Under the pieces are notes generated by a model. The model saw only the letters and a program-made list of their open reading frames with translations. It searched no databases and had not been told where the DNA came from. A DNA stretch of 64,000 bases from Adiantum capillus-veneris (Eukaryota > Streptophyta > Polypodiopsida > Polypodiales > Pteridaceae), in assembly GCA_014529385.2 (NCBI GenBank), contig CM043969.1, positions 74,074,676-74,138,675 of the forward strand, given 5' to 3'. The position numbers and the translations under genes were made by a program. Position 1 is the first letter of the stretch. Each line of letters opens with the position of its first letter. Below are positions 12,331-24,524 of this stretch, piece by piece.

Positions 12331-12776
12331 TCACACAACAATAATTACCACGGTAGTTACTATAGTAACTTCTAGAGGCTATAAATAGGAACCATTACAT
12401 TGTAATCGGGTTGCTTATCTTTTGGATTTTTACTTCTTAGTTCTCTTGGTTTTAGACTCCTAAGCAGTTCTGAGCTACAATCTCTTCTCCTGTAACTCCA
12501 CTTTGTAATCATAACTACTGTAGTCAATTGAGCTTCAGTCTGTTATACCTTGTATTGGTTATTCATAAACTATGAGTCTGAATCTGAAACTGTAAACTAT
12601 TTTCTAGTCATCCAGTCTATTTCTCATTCCAGTATACTATTTCAGTTCAGTTAACTATTTCAGTCGAGTTTCATTCTAGTTTCTCTGACTGAATTAACGA
12701 CTTACCAATAGCTGTAAATTCTAACACTGGAATCAACTATCTAAAGAGATCAGCTCCAATTCCATTTTGGCAATCA
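12328..12776 (+). repeat. 5' LTR of gypsy family 1, copy 2
   Basis: A promoter-like segment (GGCTATAAATAGGA at 12378-12391) is followed by a CT-rich region and ends GGCAATCA directly before a primer-binding-like site. The 3' half matches the LTR fragment at 7.64-7.78 kb. The left boundary (TGGTCACAC) is my best guess, because I could not find a second full LTR or a target duplication. Same-strand gag, protease and RT follow. Confidence 0.65.
12378..12391 (+). promoter_or_regulatory. LTR TATA box
   Basis: The sequence GGCTATAAATAGGA sits inside the LTR about 400 bp before its end. This is where U3 transcription would start, and it is the best TATA match in the segment. Confidence 0.6.
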
Positions 12777-12792
12777 TGGTGGTTAGAGCTGC
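12777..12792 (+). other. degenerate tRNA primer binding site
   Basis: Directly after the LTR-ending CA comes TGGTGGTTAGAGCT. This resembles TGGTATCAGAGC, the complement of the plant initiator tRNA-Met 3' end, with changes in the middle. Its position supports the LTR end call. Confidence 0.5.
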
Positions 12793-12845
12793 TTGCTCAT
12801 TGACCAGAAAACTCTTCTCCCAGTTAGAATTTTCAGCTGAAGTGA

Positions 12846-14900
12846 TGGCACCAAAAACCAGTCGTGGTTGTAAACCATCCTATCACGTCGACCCTATCCC
12901 TGAGGAATCAGAAAGAGATTTTGATCCTAAGAATGACCGATGACTGATACTGAGGCTCAAGAGGAGCACAATCATGTTGATGAGGCCAAGAATTCTCAGC
13001 ACTCCAATCAATCCAGAAGAAGAAACGCTGAGAGGGAAGAATGCAAGGCCGGGAGTTCTTGAACCACACAGAGGGATGAAGGAGCCAAAGGCTATAAAGG
13101 TAGTGGCCATAGTTCTAGCTGAAAGCCAGGGAGGAGACAAAAACTGAGACTGATGAAGAAATTGATTGGATGTCGATACATACCATTACAAGAAATCTTC
13201 AAGAAAGAGTCAGGTTCTTAAGGCCAGAAGAGGCAGAAACGATGATAATCAACATGATTATACCTCTTCATTAAAAATTTCTTTTCCAGTCAAAGGTGGG
13301 AAGAAAGATGATCCGGATGTTCATATCCAAGCCTTTGAACAATATGCTGAGTTGAAGAATATTGATGAAAATGAATGGGGAGAATACTTTCCTTAGACAT
13401 TGGAGGATGCAGCAAGGAAATGCTACTACCATTACCTAGCTTGCCAGCTTAGATCATACAACAAACTGCTCAAAGCTTTCTGACTGGAATATTCAGACAA
13501 CAGAGGAGATGAGGATATCCTCTGTGAAGTGGATAAGATAAAGCAAGGAAAATTATCAGTCAAAATTTATGTTGAGAAAATCAAGGAGCTGACCAGGCAG
13601 CTGCAAGAACCACCATCAGAAAAGAGGTTGCAAGCATGGTTTATAGATGGGTTTTGCAGTAAAAAGCCTAGGGAACAAGAGGTACCTGCACCAACAAAGA
13701 AGTTCAATGATTTGGTGCAGCGCACCCTGAAGCTCGAACAGGAGGCAAAGAAGGAGAAGAATCACAAGAAGAGGAGGTCCAATGGTAGTAGCTCTTCCAT
13801 TGAGAATTATGATTCTAGTAACACCTCCAGTAGCTCTGAAAGTAGGTCAGATGAAAAGAGCAAAGACAAGGCCAAGAAAGGCTCTTGGTCTAGAAAAATT
13901 GAAGAGATGGCCTAGCAGAGTGCTGAAATCAACCATACCAGACAACCAGTAAGAAGAATGGAAACATGGTGTTCAAAGTTCAAATCCAAAGATCATGTTT
14001 CCAATGAATGTCCACAGTGTACTTATTGTAAAGCCTATATCCATTTATGGAACAACTGTGGCATTCATATTCATCATTTCAAGAAGGAAAACATCTATCG
14101 GTAGTGGAATTTACCAAAGCTGAACCAGTCAGAGTGGAGACTACTAGTGTACCCCAAGAAGAGAAATCGAGTACCAGTGGCACTGGTGCTTGGCGTGGCA
14201 GATACCAAGGAGGCACTGCGGGGTCGTGGTACTTTCCAGAATAGAAGTTTGAACTGTTATACTTGTGGCAAGTATGTGTATTTTGTGGCTCCGTGTCCAG
14301 AAACACCTACTACTGTGGCTACTGAGGTGAAGGCCCCAGAGCCAGTTCCTGTACGAGCAGTTACACGCAGTAAAGGGGTGGTCATTGAGGAAATTCCAGA
14401 TGAGCCGGTAAAACCAGTTAGTCCCAAAGGTAGAAAATGGGCTAAGTAGAGAGAGAGAGAGGCGTGGAAGGCCAAGGGTAAAGAAAAGGTAGTTGATGAA
14501 TGGCAGGAGCAGAGGGGAACTGGCGGGCGGCTAAGATCATAGAGGAATTAGCCAAGAATGTGCCAGAGCAGCCTGAAAGTTTTGATGCCCGATCATTCAG
14601 AATATACCAGCCCAATCTTTTGAGAAAACACAACCAGATCAGTCAGGGTCTGGGATTCCTGAGACTATGTTGGCTGCAGTTCAGGGGATGATGGAAGAAG
14701 CACTGAAGGCACCAAAACAAAGGAATGGCACTGTGAGGATATTTCCGATTCCTCAAGTTCTGACAATAACTCTGATCTAGAAAGAGAAGAAATTCATGTC
14801 AATATTTGTGATAGAATTAAAAAACTCACAGTTGAACTAGATGATACTAGAAAAACTTTGCCTGAAGTAGCCAAGTTTATCAGACAGTGAAGAAAAGATG
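12846..14900 (+). pseudogene. Ty3/gypsy gag, copy 2
   Basis: Frames from an ATG at 12846 (MAPKTSRG) to about 14.9 kb encode a gag-like polyprotein. A capsid-type segment near 13.29-13.65 kb includes DPDVHIQAFEQYAEL. A Ser-rich basic linker (13.75-13.9 kb) follows, then two degenerate zinc knuckles, CPQCTYCKAYIHLWNNCG near 14.01 kb and CYTCGKYVYFVAPC near 14.26 kb. Gag would package element RNA in virus-like particles. Many stops and at least four frame changes make it non-functional. Its position between the LTR and the protease confirms the identity. Confidence 0.78.
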
Positions 14901-14914
14901 AAGCGGAAGCCAGA

Positions 14915-15376
14915 GTGGTTGGTTTGGCTGCTGTCAGAGATGATGAAGTGTCGATGATCCAAGTAGATTACAAGGTTAGAAAACAGTGGGAGCCACTATC
15001 TGGTGTCATATTGGATGGAGGAGCAGGAGTAAATATCCTGGGGGCACATCTCCAACAAAGAATGGGTATCACAAACCTGAAATCAGCACCTTTCAAAGCT
15101 CGAATGGTAGATCATTGAGTGGTGCAGGCAACACAAATGATAGAGAGTCTGCAAATAAGAGTAGGCAAAGAAAAGTTTAAAACTAGCTTCCTAGTACTGG
15201 ACATGCAAGGCGCATATGGGATGCTATTGGGGCGCCCGTGGTTGCGAGCAGCACAAGCTGTTCACGACTATGCGAATCAGACTCTAACAATACAAGGTGT
15301 CAGTAGCAGAATTCAGATTCAGACAAACAACACTAGGAGCTGGAGAAAGGAGCTGAGACCAGAAGAGCTTTGCTAG
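14915..15376 (+). pseudogene. Ty3/gypsy aspartic protease, copy 2
   Basis: The frame encodes a retropepsin with the active-site block VILDGGAGVNIL near 15.01-15.04 kb and the conserved LLGRPWL near 15.22 kb. DGG replaces the more usual DSG or DTG. A TGA at 15118-15120 splits it into two in-frame halves. It would mature the gag-pol polyprotein. It lies between gag and RT, the usual gypsy order, unlike the protease-like domain after the integrase at 8.6 kb. Confidence 0.82.
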
Positions 15377-15385
15377 AAGTATAAG

Positions 15386-16765
15386 GTGAGGAAAATTGAG
15401 AGGATGCTAGCGGTAATGAATATTTTTCCACTAGCTGAAATAGACCTCAACGCAGTCTTATTGGACAAAGATCAGGCTGAAAAGCAAAAGAGGCAATTTC
15501 TAGATCAGTGCACTGAACTGAATTTTGGGGAACAACCAGTTCAACTAACTAGAAGACCAGAAGACCTAGTTGATCCCAGTATACCAGCGACTTCTGAATA
15601 AGAATATTTAGACGTCATTGAAATTCAAAATCGTGGTTCAAATCAGAGGACCGTCTTGGAATTATGCTGAGGAGTCAACCAAACAAAAAGGTGGTGGGCA
15701 TAACTGGTTGCTTCCAGATGATCAAGAAATAGAGGAATGGAATCTGGGTTCGGAGGAAAATCCTAAAATGATCAAAGTCAACAAGCAGTTGAATCCAGTA
15801 ATGAAAGAAAAGGCCCGACACATGTTTCAACACTACAAAGATATGTTTGCATGGGAACATACTGATCTCAAGGGATTAGATCTAGAGGTATGTCAACATC
15901 TAATACCATCAAAAACAGATGCCAGACCAGTACAATTGCAAAGGTATAGAATGAATTCCGCTAAGAAGGTCAAGGAAGAGATTGATAACCTTTTGAAGGC
16001 TGGATTCATTACTGGAGTAGCCAGTAGTGATTGGTTATTTCCCATTGTGGTGGTACCTACGAATAATGGAAAGCTTCGAGTCTGTGTGGATTATTGGAAG
16101 CTGAATGCTCAAACCATCAAGGATCCATTTCCATTACCCTTTATGGACATGCTGCTTGACAAGATGTATAGCTTCATGGATGGTTATAGTGGTTATAACC
16201 AATTACAGATTGCTCATGAGGACCGGAGTAAAACAAACTTCTTTACTGAGTGGGGAGCATTGATGTATCTGGTGATGCCGTTTGGTCTTTGCAATGCTCC
16301 AATGACTTTTCAACGACGTATGATGGAAATATTCAGTGAATTTCTCCACCAATTCCTTGCTATCTTCATGGATGACTTCACTATATATTCAGAGGAGGAT
16401 AAGCATTTACTTTTTTTGGAAATGGTTTTTCAGTGTTTTCAGGAAAAGTGGATCTGTTTAAATCCATTCAAATCTGTTTTCTTGGTCTGGAAAGGACAAT
16501 TATTGGGACATGTAGTGTCTAGAAATGGTATAGAAATGACCAATGATAAGATTCAGTGTGTCCAACAGGCCAAGGCACCCCGCAATGCATCTGAGCTAAG
16601 TTCATTTTTGGGATATATCAATTTTTATAGAAGATTCTTGCAGCAATTTTCTTCCCAGGAATTACCTTTGTATGAGCTCACAAAGCAGAGCAATAAGTTC
16701 AATTGGATTGTTGACTGTGAAGAGAGTTTTCAGAAATTGAAGAATGCCATTATTAGTAAGACAAT
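15386..16765 (+). pseudogene. Ty3/gypsy reverse transcriptase, copy 2
   Basis: The longest open frame of this element (450 codons, 15618-16970) encodes the RT with FAWEHTDLKGLD, LRVCVDYWKLNAQT, FMDGYSGYNQ, MPFGLCNAPMTFQRRM and the catalytic FMDDFTIYSEE near 16.37 kb. The two aspartates are intact, as is the thumb block FLGYINFYRRFL. The reading frame stays open through the deletion junction at about 16765 into the additional ORF. RNase H and integrase are absent, so this copy cannot be autonomous. The upstream part (15.39-15.6 kb) is a linker in another frame. Confidence 0.9.
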
Positions 16766-18990
16766 ACGCACTAGCCGACAAACTGAGCAGAGTTTAGCAA
16801 CCACCAATGCTGGAAAAGACCAGCCTGACAAGACCAGTGCTCAGCAGTTGGCAATCCACAGTGATAAGAAAAAAGGTCCGATACCTTCTAGTCCACTTGG
16901 TAATTCTACTATCCCTTTCACTGAAATGGATTTGGCCTTAACCAAGAAGGACAAATTACAACAGCTATAGACTCATCCTCTCAAAGGATGATAAATCCTT
17001 CACAAACCTGATTATACCACACTACCATATATGGCTCCTGTTACAATTTATGAGCCAGTTGCCTTTGACCCAGCAACGGTCAATGATGGTTGCTCAATGC
17101 TAATCCTGTCATCTTGGAATACGATTGTCCATGCCTTGGGACAAATGATGGATGCCTCATCATTCACTACTGAAGTGACCAAGTTACAACTTGAACTAAG
17201 GAACAGTGAGTAGCACATCAAAAAGTTAAAACAAGATATAGGGGCACAGTCCTTGAAGCATAGTGTTCTTGAAAATCATTCAGCCTTGACAATTCAGATG
17301 CTGGAAGGTAAGATGACAAAGATTGAGTTTGAGATGTGGCAGTTGAGAGAAGAAAAGGTAGAGGCTAAGAGAGTTGCTGACATATTTGAAACTATGCTAA
17401 GGATGAAGAGAGTTGAATTCAACTCATTACTGACCAGCCACACTGCATTGAAAGCCTCTTTAACAAAAAGATACATATATAATAATTTGGCTGATATTTT
17501 GAATCCCAGAAGGCAATGCCATCTTCAATATGGATAATCTGAGGGCGCTCATGGAAACCACGCAAAGTGATTTGTAGAGGATAAATTTTTTGAGTATAAT
17601 AGTGCTTTGGAAAATCAAGCCATTCTGGACTATATTGAGAAGCAGAATGAACTTGATGAGGATTTTGAGAAAGTAGAAGAGAAGGATGAAGAGGAGGAGG
17701 ATGAACCGACAAATAGGCATAATGATGATAATGACTCTCCTCCATCTCCACCTCTAGGATCTGGTGCTGGTGGAACAACTACCACCCACCACAGGGGGAA
17801 GTCGGCCCAGCACGGATGAGCCAGTTCTTCTTTCTGATTTGGAACATTTTCAGAGGCTATATGTCAGGGCCAAGAAATGGTCCAGCATTGGAAATCAGCC
17901 GCTTTCCATGATGAGCAGGTGTGCCAACTGCCTGAGAATCCTAGCAAAATTCAATTGCTAGAGAGAGTACCTGAATGGGCACTAACCTCTGATGATAAGC
18001 TGGTTAATGCACACTGGCAGCGGTAGTCTATTGTATACTGTCCTTCCTTAGCCATTGAATTAGAGCTCCTGCTTGGGAATAGGCCCACATATAAATGTAT
18101 GAAAGAGGTCAAAAATCAACTGAAAGAGGTCCTACAGCAAATGAAAATTGCCAGAGGAGTTTTGGACCACCGGGTACAAGCTATTATTGAAGATCAAGCT
18201 TCCAACAATAAGGGACCACAAACTCAAATGACAATAGGGGAACATGCCACTGCTCTCCGAAGATTGTTCCAGCTGGTTAGAGTCACCAGGAAGATGATGC
18301 AATAGGAGAACCAGGTTGTTCTAAATTTGTTAGAATTTGTACCTGATTCCCCTGCTAGGGAGACTGAGCTGCCTAGGTTTTTCCTAGCCTTGTATCCTCA
18401 ACATCTGGAACCAGTGGATCGGCTCACATATTATAACATCACTGGTGATCTTCAAGATTGGTATGAGCAGGCCACTGTAGAATGGAAAAACTGGCAAATG
18501 CTGATCAATGATTCTCTCCAATTAAATGATGTCTCAGAGCTGCAAGAACAAATACAGAGAATTAAGCTTTGTATGGGACAATGGAAAATCCAGCTCAAAG
18601 GTCTTACCAAGACCAAAAATCAGTTGCTTCAACTCACTATGGAGTCCTCTAAAATTATTGAAAAGGATATTACGGCTACACCAGGTTTGGGGCCACAGTA
18701 CAGAGAAATGGTTGAGTTAATTTTTGAAGCTAGGATTAAAACAAATGAGCCTCTCCCAGAAGGATGGATCCACACAGCTTCGCATTGTCATAAATTGTCT
18801 CAATGCCGTTTGACAAAGGGTAGATGGATGTTGTATGATCTCGACACCAAAACATATAATCCTCTCACACCTTATGAATTGGAAATGTCCACAGCAAGGT
18901 GGGATCAGCTTGAGCAGGAGGCCATTTATCGAATTATCCAGAAGGACAATGCTGGCACTGAAACTTCTGAAGCACCATACCCGCCTATGC
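16766..18990 (+). pseudogene. additional ORF (aORF-1) of gypsy family 1, copy 2
   Basis: This is a second, collinear copy of the extra ORF at 3.88-7.5 kb, sharing KKDKLQQL, SWNTIVHALGQMMDA, ARGVLDHRVQAIIEDQ, GEHATALRRLFQLVR and WIHTASHCHKLS. Predicted features are a coiled coil near 17.25-17.45 kb, an acidic run near 17.64-17.75 kb, and a long structured C-terminal region open for 224 codons (18327-19001). The N-terminal third of copy 1 is missing because of the internal deletion at 16.77 kb. It is cut at its 3' end by another element's LTR at 18997. Function unknown. Confidence 0.78.
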
Positions 18991-18996
18991 TTACCT

Positions 18997-19471
18997 TGTG
19001 ATTTCCTAGCTTAAATAGATACTTATGATGAGATTAGGCCGCCGGTTGGAGATTCCAAATGCTACGGATTACCATGATATGTTTACATCAATGCATAGAG
19101 ATCTTATTTGCGGTTGCAACGCAACAGATGACACTCCAATGTGACAACAGAGAACGGAGTAGGAAGCACAAGAAGGAGAGAACTGAGGGTTGTTAGCTCA
19201 CGATGTGTTTCTATTATCCAAAAACTTGAAATTAACTTATAAAAGATGGCTTTTATACCTTATCCAAGTTTTCTTTGGTCAAAAGTCAATAATTTGGGAG
19301 CTCTAACTAAAGATAAATTGATACAATCTTGGAAGCTTATAGCGCGAGCTCATTGATTACACTATCCATCTGAAAAATAGGAGTTACAACATTCCCGATT
19401 TATCAAAAGAATAAGTGTTTTTACAATAAAATATCCCAAAAAATGCTATCTGAGTTAGCTTGTTGCTAACA
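18997..19471 (-). repeat. 3' LTR of gypsy-like family 2, copy 1
   Basis: A 475-bp segment starts TGTGATTTCCTAG and ends GCTAACA on the plus strand, so on the minus strand it runs TGTTAGC to CA. It aligns over its length with 60377-60819. On the minus strand it is preceded by GAGGAGGGGGGGAA, a polypurine tract marking the 3' LTR. The minus strand carries GGTATAAAAGCC in both copies. Confidence 0.8.
19236..19260 (-). promoter_or_regulatory. family 2 LTR TATA box
   Basis: The minus strand reads AGGTATAAAAGCC. The same block is conserved in the LTR copy at about 60.6 kb although surrounding bases differ, which supports a promoter role in U3. Confidence 0.6.
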
Positions 19472-22400
19472 TTCCCCCCCTCCTCGATTGTGTCGTCCCT
19501 TGACACAGCTTCATGGACTGATGTAGTCTTTGAGTTGACAGCTGGCAAGGTGGTCTTTAAGCGCGTGAAGAGATTTCTTATTTCTGATTCGTCTTTCTTT
19601 GTCAGGGACTTGCAAAAATTGCATGGTAACTTTGTTTTTAAGTTCGATGGCTGAATAGCCAACAAACCTTGATGTAAGGTTGCTGATCATTGGCCCAAAA
19701 ATCTTTGTTTTCCATGTGAAAATCCATTATAAAATGCCTATTCAAATGCCAACATATTGCTAGCATAGACCTTCGTTGCCTTCTAGGACAGACATCCAGG
19801 GAGCTCTTGCTTGCTCGGGCTCATGAAAAGCTTGAATGCATGTAAGCAGCATTCAGAAAATTTTATAGATCATAGCACATGAGAGTTCAGATAGAATTTT
19901 GAAGAAGTTCATGCGCCCGTTAGGGTTTTCACCATGTATTCCTCCGTTGTTGTTCCTTGCTCTAGAGCTGGCAGTCTTGGGTAGTTGAGCCAAGTTGGTC
20001 TCTTCTTCCTCAATGCATTGTGTGCCTACCACATCCTTACCCTTGGTACAGGCAGAGTGTGGGGTCCTTCTGTGTTGCTATAGGTGCTCTTGTAAACAAA
20101 ATGAGGTATCTAGAGTTCTTGTGAGCCAGTTCTTTCTCCATTTGGGGTGGAGAGCATCTGAGCCTTCTGCTTGCATATCCTTGTAAAGTCCCCATAAAGT
20201 CATTCTTTAACCTGCAGTAGCTCTACCTTTATCAATGGTTAGGACACTAATTGCTGATGCCATTGAGCATTAATTTGGTTGGGAGTGAACCGAGTTACAT
20301 TTACTGAGTGGAGAACTCTCAACTCCCAATCCATTGTTGCTTTCCATTCAACATTTACTTCCTACTCTTTTAGTGAATCTTCTTCAGCTTTAGAAAGCTA
20401 AACCATTGGCACTTGCTCATCTTCAGTGATTGGCACTCAAAACTCTGACTCTCTTGCTACTATCACTTTTGATGGTTGTGTTTCCATATCAACAAAAGAG
20501 ACTGATGATATGTCTATGATTGGCTGTTCAAAGGTTCCTACCTCCTCTTGAGCTTCTGTATGTCCTTCTCTCTTCAAATTTTCTATATCCTTGAGCATTT
20601 GCTCTTCTTTTTGTACCCGTATCACTGCAAGGTCTCATCTTTGTGCTTGTTCAAGCTTCAAATCAAGTTCAAGGTCTTTGTTCCTCTTCTCCAAAGTCTT
20701 ATAGACTTCATCTGCTCCCTTGAGTGAAGCTACGTTGGGGTTTTCTCTTATCTGCCTTAGAGATACCGCTTGATCATTGATTCTTTGCTCGAAGTATTGC
20801 AAGGAGGCATTGGCTACATCTAGCTGCACTTGGATCTTCTGAACTGACTGAGTAGTGGTTAAAAGTTCATTGGTCACTTCAGTCAGTTGTTGGCCCCTAC
20901 TTTTGCATGCATCAGACAACTTCATGATCTTCCATCTCCTTCTATTGTCTTTCCTTGATAGTCTGATGCTGTCTTGCTTCGTCTTTTAGCTCTTTAATCT
21001 CTCTTTGAAGATATTAAATATTGTTCATTCTCTCTTCTAGCTCACCTTGTAGAGAATCTATTACATGTTCCAGTTCTTTAGCCTTGGCATTGCGGCTAAG
21101 TGCTACTGTTCTCATCTTTTCTGTCATCTTCAGCTGCATTTGCTTTGCATACTCATTTACCTGCATGATCACGTCATCTGTGGTTTCTTGATCTTCAGGT
21201 TCTACTTGGGGCTGCTTAGAAGTTTTAGCGGTTTGGTTTGTGGCTCTTTTGTTGGTGCAACAGATTCTGCTTGTGGCCTTGTAGGTGGTTCAATTGATTC
21301 TTCTTGAGGCTTTGTAGCTGGTTCTGCTTGAGTGGTTGTAGAAGAAGGTTCAGTTTCAGTTTTTTTGGATTCCTTGGACTGTTCAAAACTTGCCTCTTCT
21401 ATTGCTCATGCTCTTTTTCCTTTGCTTCCTCACCTTCATTGGATTTAGCTGTTGATGAAGGTTTTGGACTTAACATGGATTGATCTTCTTGTTATGCAGT
21501 TGGTGAAGAGGGTCTTGGAGACATCTCTCCTTATTTAGGATGTGACTCACTTTGTTGTGCAGATTCTGGTTGCCTCTGTTGCTCAACCGCTTCTTCTTTT
21601 GCTTTCCTTTGAGCTTCTATAGCTTCTTGAATCTTCAATGCTTCAGCTTTAGCATACATCCACTCCAGTAGATCCTTTGGATCCTCTCGAACCTTCTTTG
21701 TAGGGTTCTTGGTCCTTGGATCCTTGACCTCCCTCGGGCTCCATTTCTCAAGGCTTTCACCTGCAGCTTGGAGGCTTCTTTTGTATGATTGTTTCTCTCT
21801 TTCAAATCTTGATCTTCTTTCTTGAGGTTCCTCTTGATATGCCACTACTTTCTTCTTCATTGCTTCCCTCCTTGCCATTGTTTCTTCATTGTTAGATCTT
21901 TCACTGATGTGGGCTTCATGCGAGCTTTCTGCAGATTCCTCATCTGATTTATAAACTCTCTTCATTGATCTAGTGGTTCGTGGAGAAGGTTGAGCTGAGA
22001 TGATCCACGCGTTCTAATATGGAGTTGGCGGCAAGTTGTCTGCCATTTCAATAGCATGGTATGCTATTCTTGTTAGCACTTCTAGAGCACCCAATTATGT
22101 TATCTTTCCCTCTTTATTTGTGCCCTTCAGTGTTGTAAGCACGTACTATGCGTGGTCTATAGATTATCTAGTTGTCGACTTCAACACTTGAGTGAAAGTA
22201 GTGGAAACTGCATGATTTGGAGTTGTGTATTGTGGCCGTCTCTTTGAAAGGAAGTGGAAATGTTGGTGGTAAAGGCGAGCTAGATCCTCCACTTGTCTTA
22301 TGAAGAAGTTGGCAGCAGCAGTATCCTTGGTAAAAGTACCTATTGTTTTTCTATCCTTGGCCCGCATTGTCATACATTTTGTTGGTAGCTAAAGTGCCTC

Positions 22401-22720
22401 GGCCACTATGTCTTTGGTGATGACCACTTCAACTTTTTGCCCTTGTTGATCCGTGATTTGAGATGATACATCTTCTTTGATTGTAGATAACAGTTCATAG
22501 GCTTTTTGAAAATCCATGCCTCATGGATCCTAGTCATAGAATTCTCGAAGCCCTAGTCTTCTGCTAGCTTCTTTAGTGTCTGGCCTTGTGCAGCTATATC
22601 ATAAACTTCCTTAGGTAGCAGTTGTAACTCCACCTCATGTCCTTCTTCACTCTTGAATCTGCCTTAGTTTGACGGAAATTTTATTGGCTAGGCTTACATC
22701 ATGATGTTCAAGAGTACGTA
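19472..22720 (-). pseudogene. 3' ORF (aORF-2) of gypsy-like family 2, copy 1
   Basis: Minus-strand frames matching 60.8-64.0 kb: YHQHFHFLSKRRPQYTTPNH near 22.25 kb, a Lys/Glu-rich helical stretch at 21.53-21.97 kb (FEREKQSYKRSL), a coiled coil at 20.64-20.93 kb, and a structured part at 19.7-20.4 kb. It sits directly before the polypurine tract, the place of an env-like or additional ORF in Athila and Tat elements. No membrane segment is visible, so I do not call it env. It is full of stops and is cut near 22.7 kb by another element. Confidence 0.6.
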
Positions 22721-22729
22721 CTAAATTGC

Positions 22730-23900
22730 CAATAGTGCCAAGTTAATAAGGCAGAATGCCTCAAGGTAGGTGGCATTCAGAATGCCTCAAGGTAGATGGC
22801 CTTTTACATCTTTAAAGATTCCACAAGGTAAGTGGGAGAGTATCTCTATGGATTTTGTAGTAGGACTACCTACTACAAATTGGGCCATGATGCCATATGG
22901 GTAGTTGTCGACCATTTCACAAAGATGGGTCGATTCATTCCCACTAAGACTACGGTCAAGACACCGGAATTAGCACGGCTATTTGTAGAGCATATATATA
23001 AACTCTACGGTCTTCCAGCTAGTATCATTAGTGACAGAGATCAAAAGTTAGATAATCACTTCTGGAGATCTGTTTTCCAACATTTGGAAATTAAACTTAA
23101 TCCAAGTACGACTGATCATCCAAAAACAAATGGTCAAACAGAAAGAGTTAATCAAGTGCTAGAGGATATGCTACGAGCGTACGTTAGCAACAAGCAAACC
23201 AATTGGGAAGACTACTTACCTATATTGGAATTTGCTTATAATAGTTAAAAGCATGTGACTACAGGGTTTAGTCCATTTATGCTTTTGTATGGATTTCAAC
23301 CTAGACCGTTATGGTAGGGTTGGCTAAGGAGAAGATACAATAAGCGAAGGATTTTCTCCAAGACCACTTTGACATGCTTCGAGTTGCTCGACCGAATGTT
23401 AAGCAAGCTCAAGATTGATATAAGAAGTACGCAGATGAGCATCGTCGTCTTGCTACTTTTGAAGAAGGAGACAAGGTTTTCCTCAAAGTTCTGGAGCATT
23501 CAGAAAGTTTGAAGACTGGAAAAGTTGCTAAACTTTCACCATGCTATTGTGGACCGTTTACCATTCTCAAACGTATAGGTCAAGTAGCCTATAAGTTAGT
23601 CTTCCAGAGCACTCATGAGTTCATCCTGTTTTTCATGTTATCCGTTTACAAAAAAAGCTAGGACATAATGATAATGTCATTGACACAGGTGTGTTAGTTG
23701 ACCTTATCGAACCGCCAAGCATCCCTCATGAGCCCGAAAGATTTTGGATTCTCATGAGCCTCGCACCAGACATCATGTCAGATGATAGGTGTTGGTAAAA
23801 TGGCTAGATAGACCTGAAGAAGGTTCTACATGGGAGAATTTCTTTGCACCTAAGAAACATTTTCCTACGTTCGTTTTTCAAGACAAAAATGATTCTCCAA
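22730..23900 (+). pseudogene. chromovirus (Ty3/gypsy) integrase and chromodomain
   Basis: An integrase core is clear: MDFVVGLP in a shifted frame, ISDRDQKLDNHFW with the second aspartate, and NGQTERVNQVLEDMLRAYV with the catalytic Glu, then FAYNS and a GPF-type tail (GPFTILKRIGQVAYKL). The end encodes VLVKWLDRPEEGSTWENF near 23.8 kb, a chromodomain of the chromovirus type, which guides insertion through modified histones. A run of G directly follows as polypurine tract. Everything before the integrase core is missing, and the frame is interrupted several times. Confidence 0.85.
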
Positions 23901-23912
23901 GGGGGGGGGTAA

Positions 23913-24331
23913 TGTAAGGACATGGGTCCTACGGGCAAAGCCACCGGCACGGCCGGACAGTGTGTGTGCTAGGGGGAGGCTATAAGATAGCACAATTGGG
24001 TGGAGACTAGCACACGCATTACCACCGCCCTTTTAGGCGATTGGAGGGTCCGATTTGGACTTGTCGACACAAGGACGGCTACACATGGCTGTCTCTCATG
24101 AGAGAGGACAACCCTTTTGGCCTATAAAAGGAGGCCATTTCTACACACATTTTAGAGTGTGAAGTTGATGCAACAAGGTGGGTGTGAGGTGCTGAGAGTG
24201 AAGCAAGGCGTGAGCTCTATTAAGGGTATAATCCCTTTGTAACCTACTTCTTGTATGAAGTACTAAAGCCATTGAGTGGCTGCTTTTCCGTGGATGTAGC
24301 CCACATTAAGTGAACCACATATATTGTCTGT

Positions 24332-24365
<34 letters not shown>

Positions 24366-24451
24366 CTATAATCTCTTGTGTGTGAAAATTTGTCCCTCTC
24401 CATTAAGTAAACTACTCATTCATCTACTTAGCTAGATCATATTTCCTAACA
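23913..24451 (+). repeat. LTR with polypurine tract before it and primer site after it
   Basis: It starts TGTAAGGACATGG right after CCAAGGGGGGGGGTAA and ends TTTCCTAACA. A TATA-like CCTATAAAAGGAGGCC lies near 24.12 kb and a CT run near 24.34-24.36 kb. ACTGGTATCAAAGTC, a good initiator tRNA-Met primer site, follows two bases after the end. It is therefore placed as a 3' LTR of the chromovirus and as a 5' LTR of what follows. The 3' part matches 29.2-29.6 kb closely. Confidence 0.8.
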
Positions 24452-24453
24452 AC

Positions 24454-24470
24454 TGGTATCAAAGTCAGGT
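24454..24470 (+). other. primer binding site (initiator tRNA-Met)
   Basis: TGGTATCAAAGTC, two bases after the LTR end, matches the usual plant retrotransposon primer site TGGTATCAGAGC with one change in the core. Confidence 0.75.
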
Positions 24471-24524
24471 TTGCTCGTAGCTAAATTATCTCAAGGAAAG
24501 GATTCCTTGAATTGAGTGGGAGTA

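Noticed and set aside
24454-24470. tRNA-like strings TGGTATCAAAG (also at 51.83 kb)
   Set aside because: They are primer binding sites directly after LTR ends; no cloverleaf can be drawn around them.
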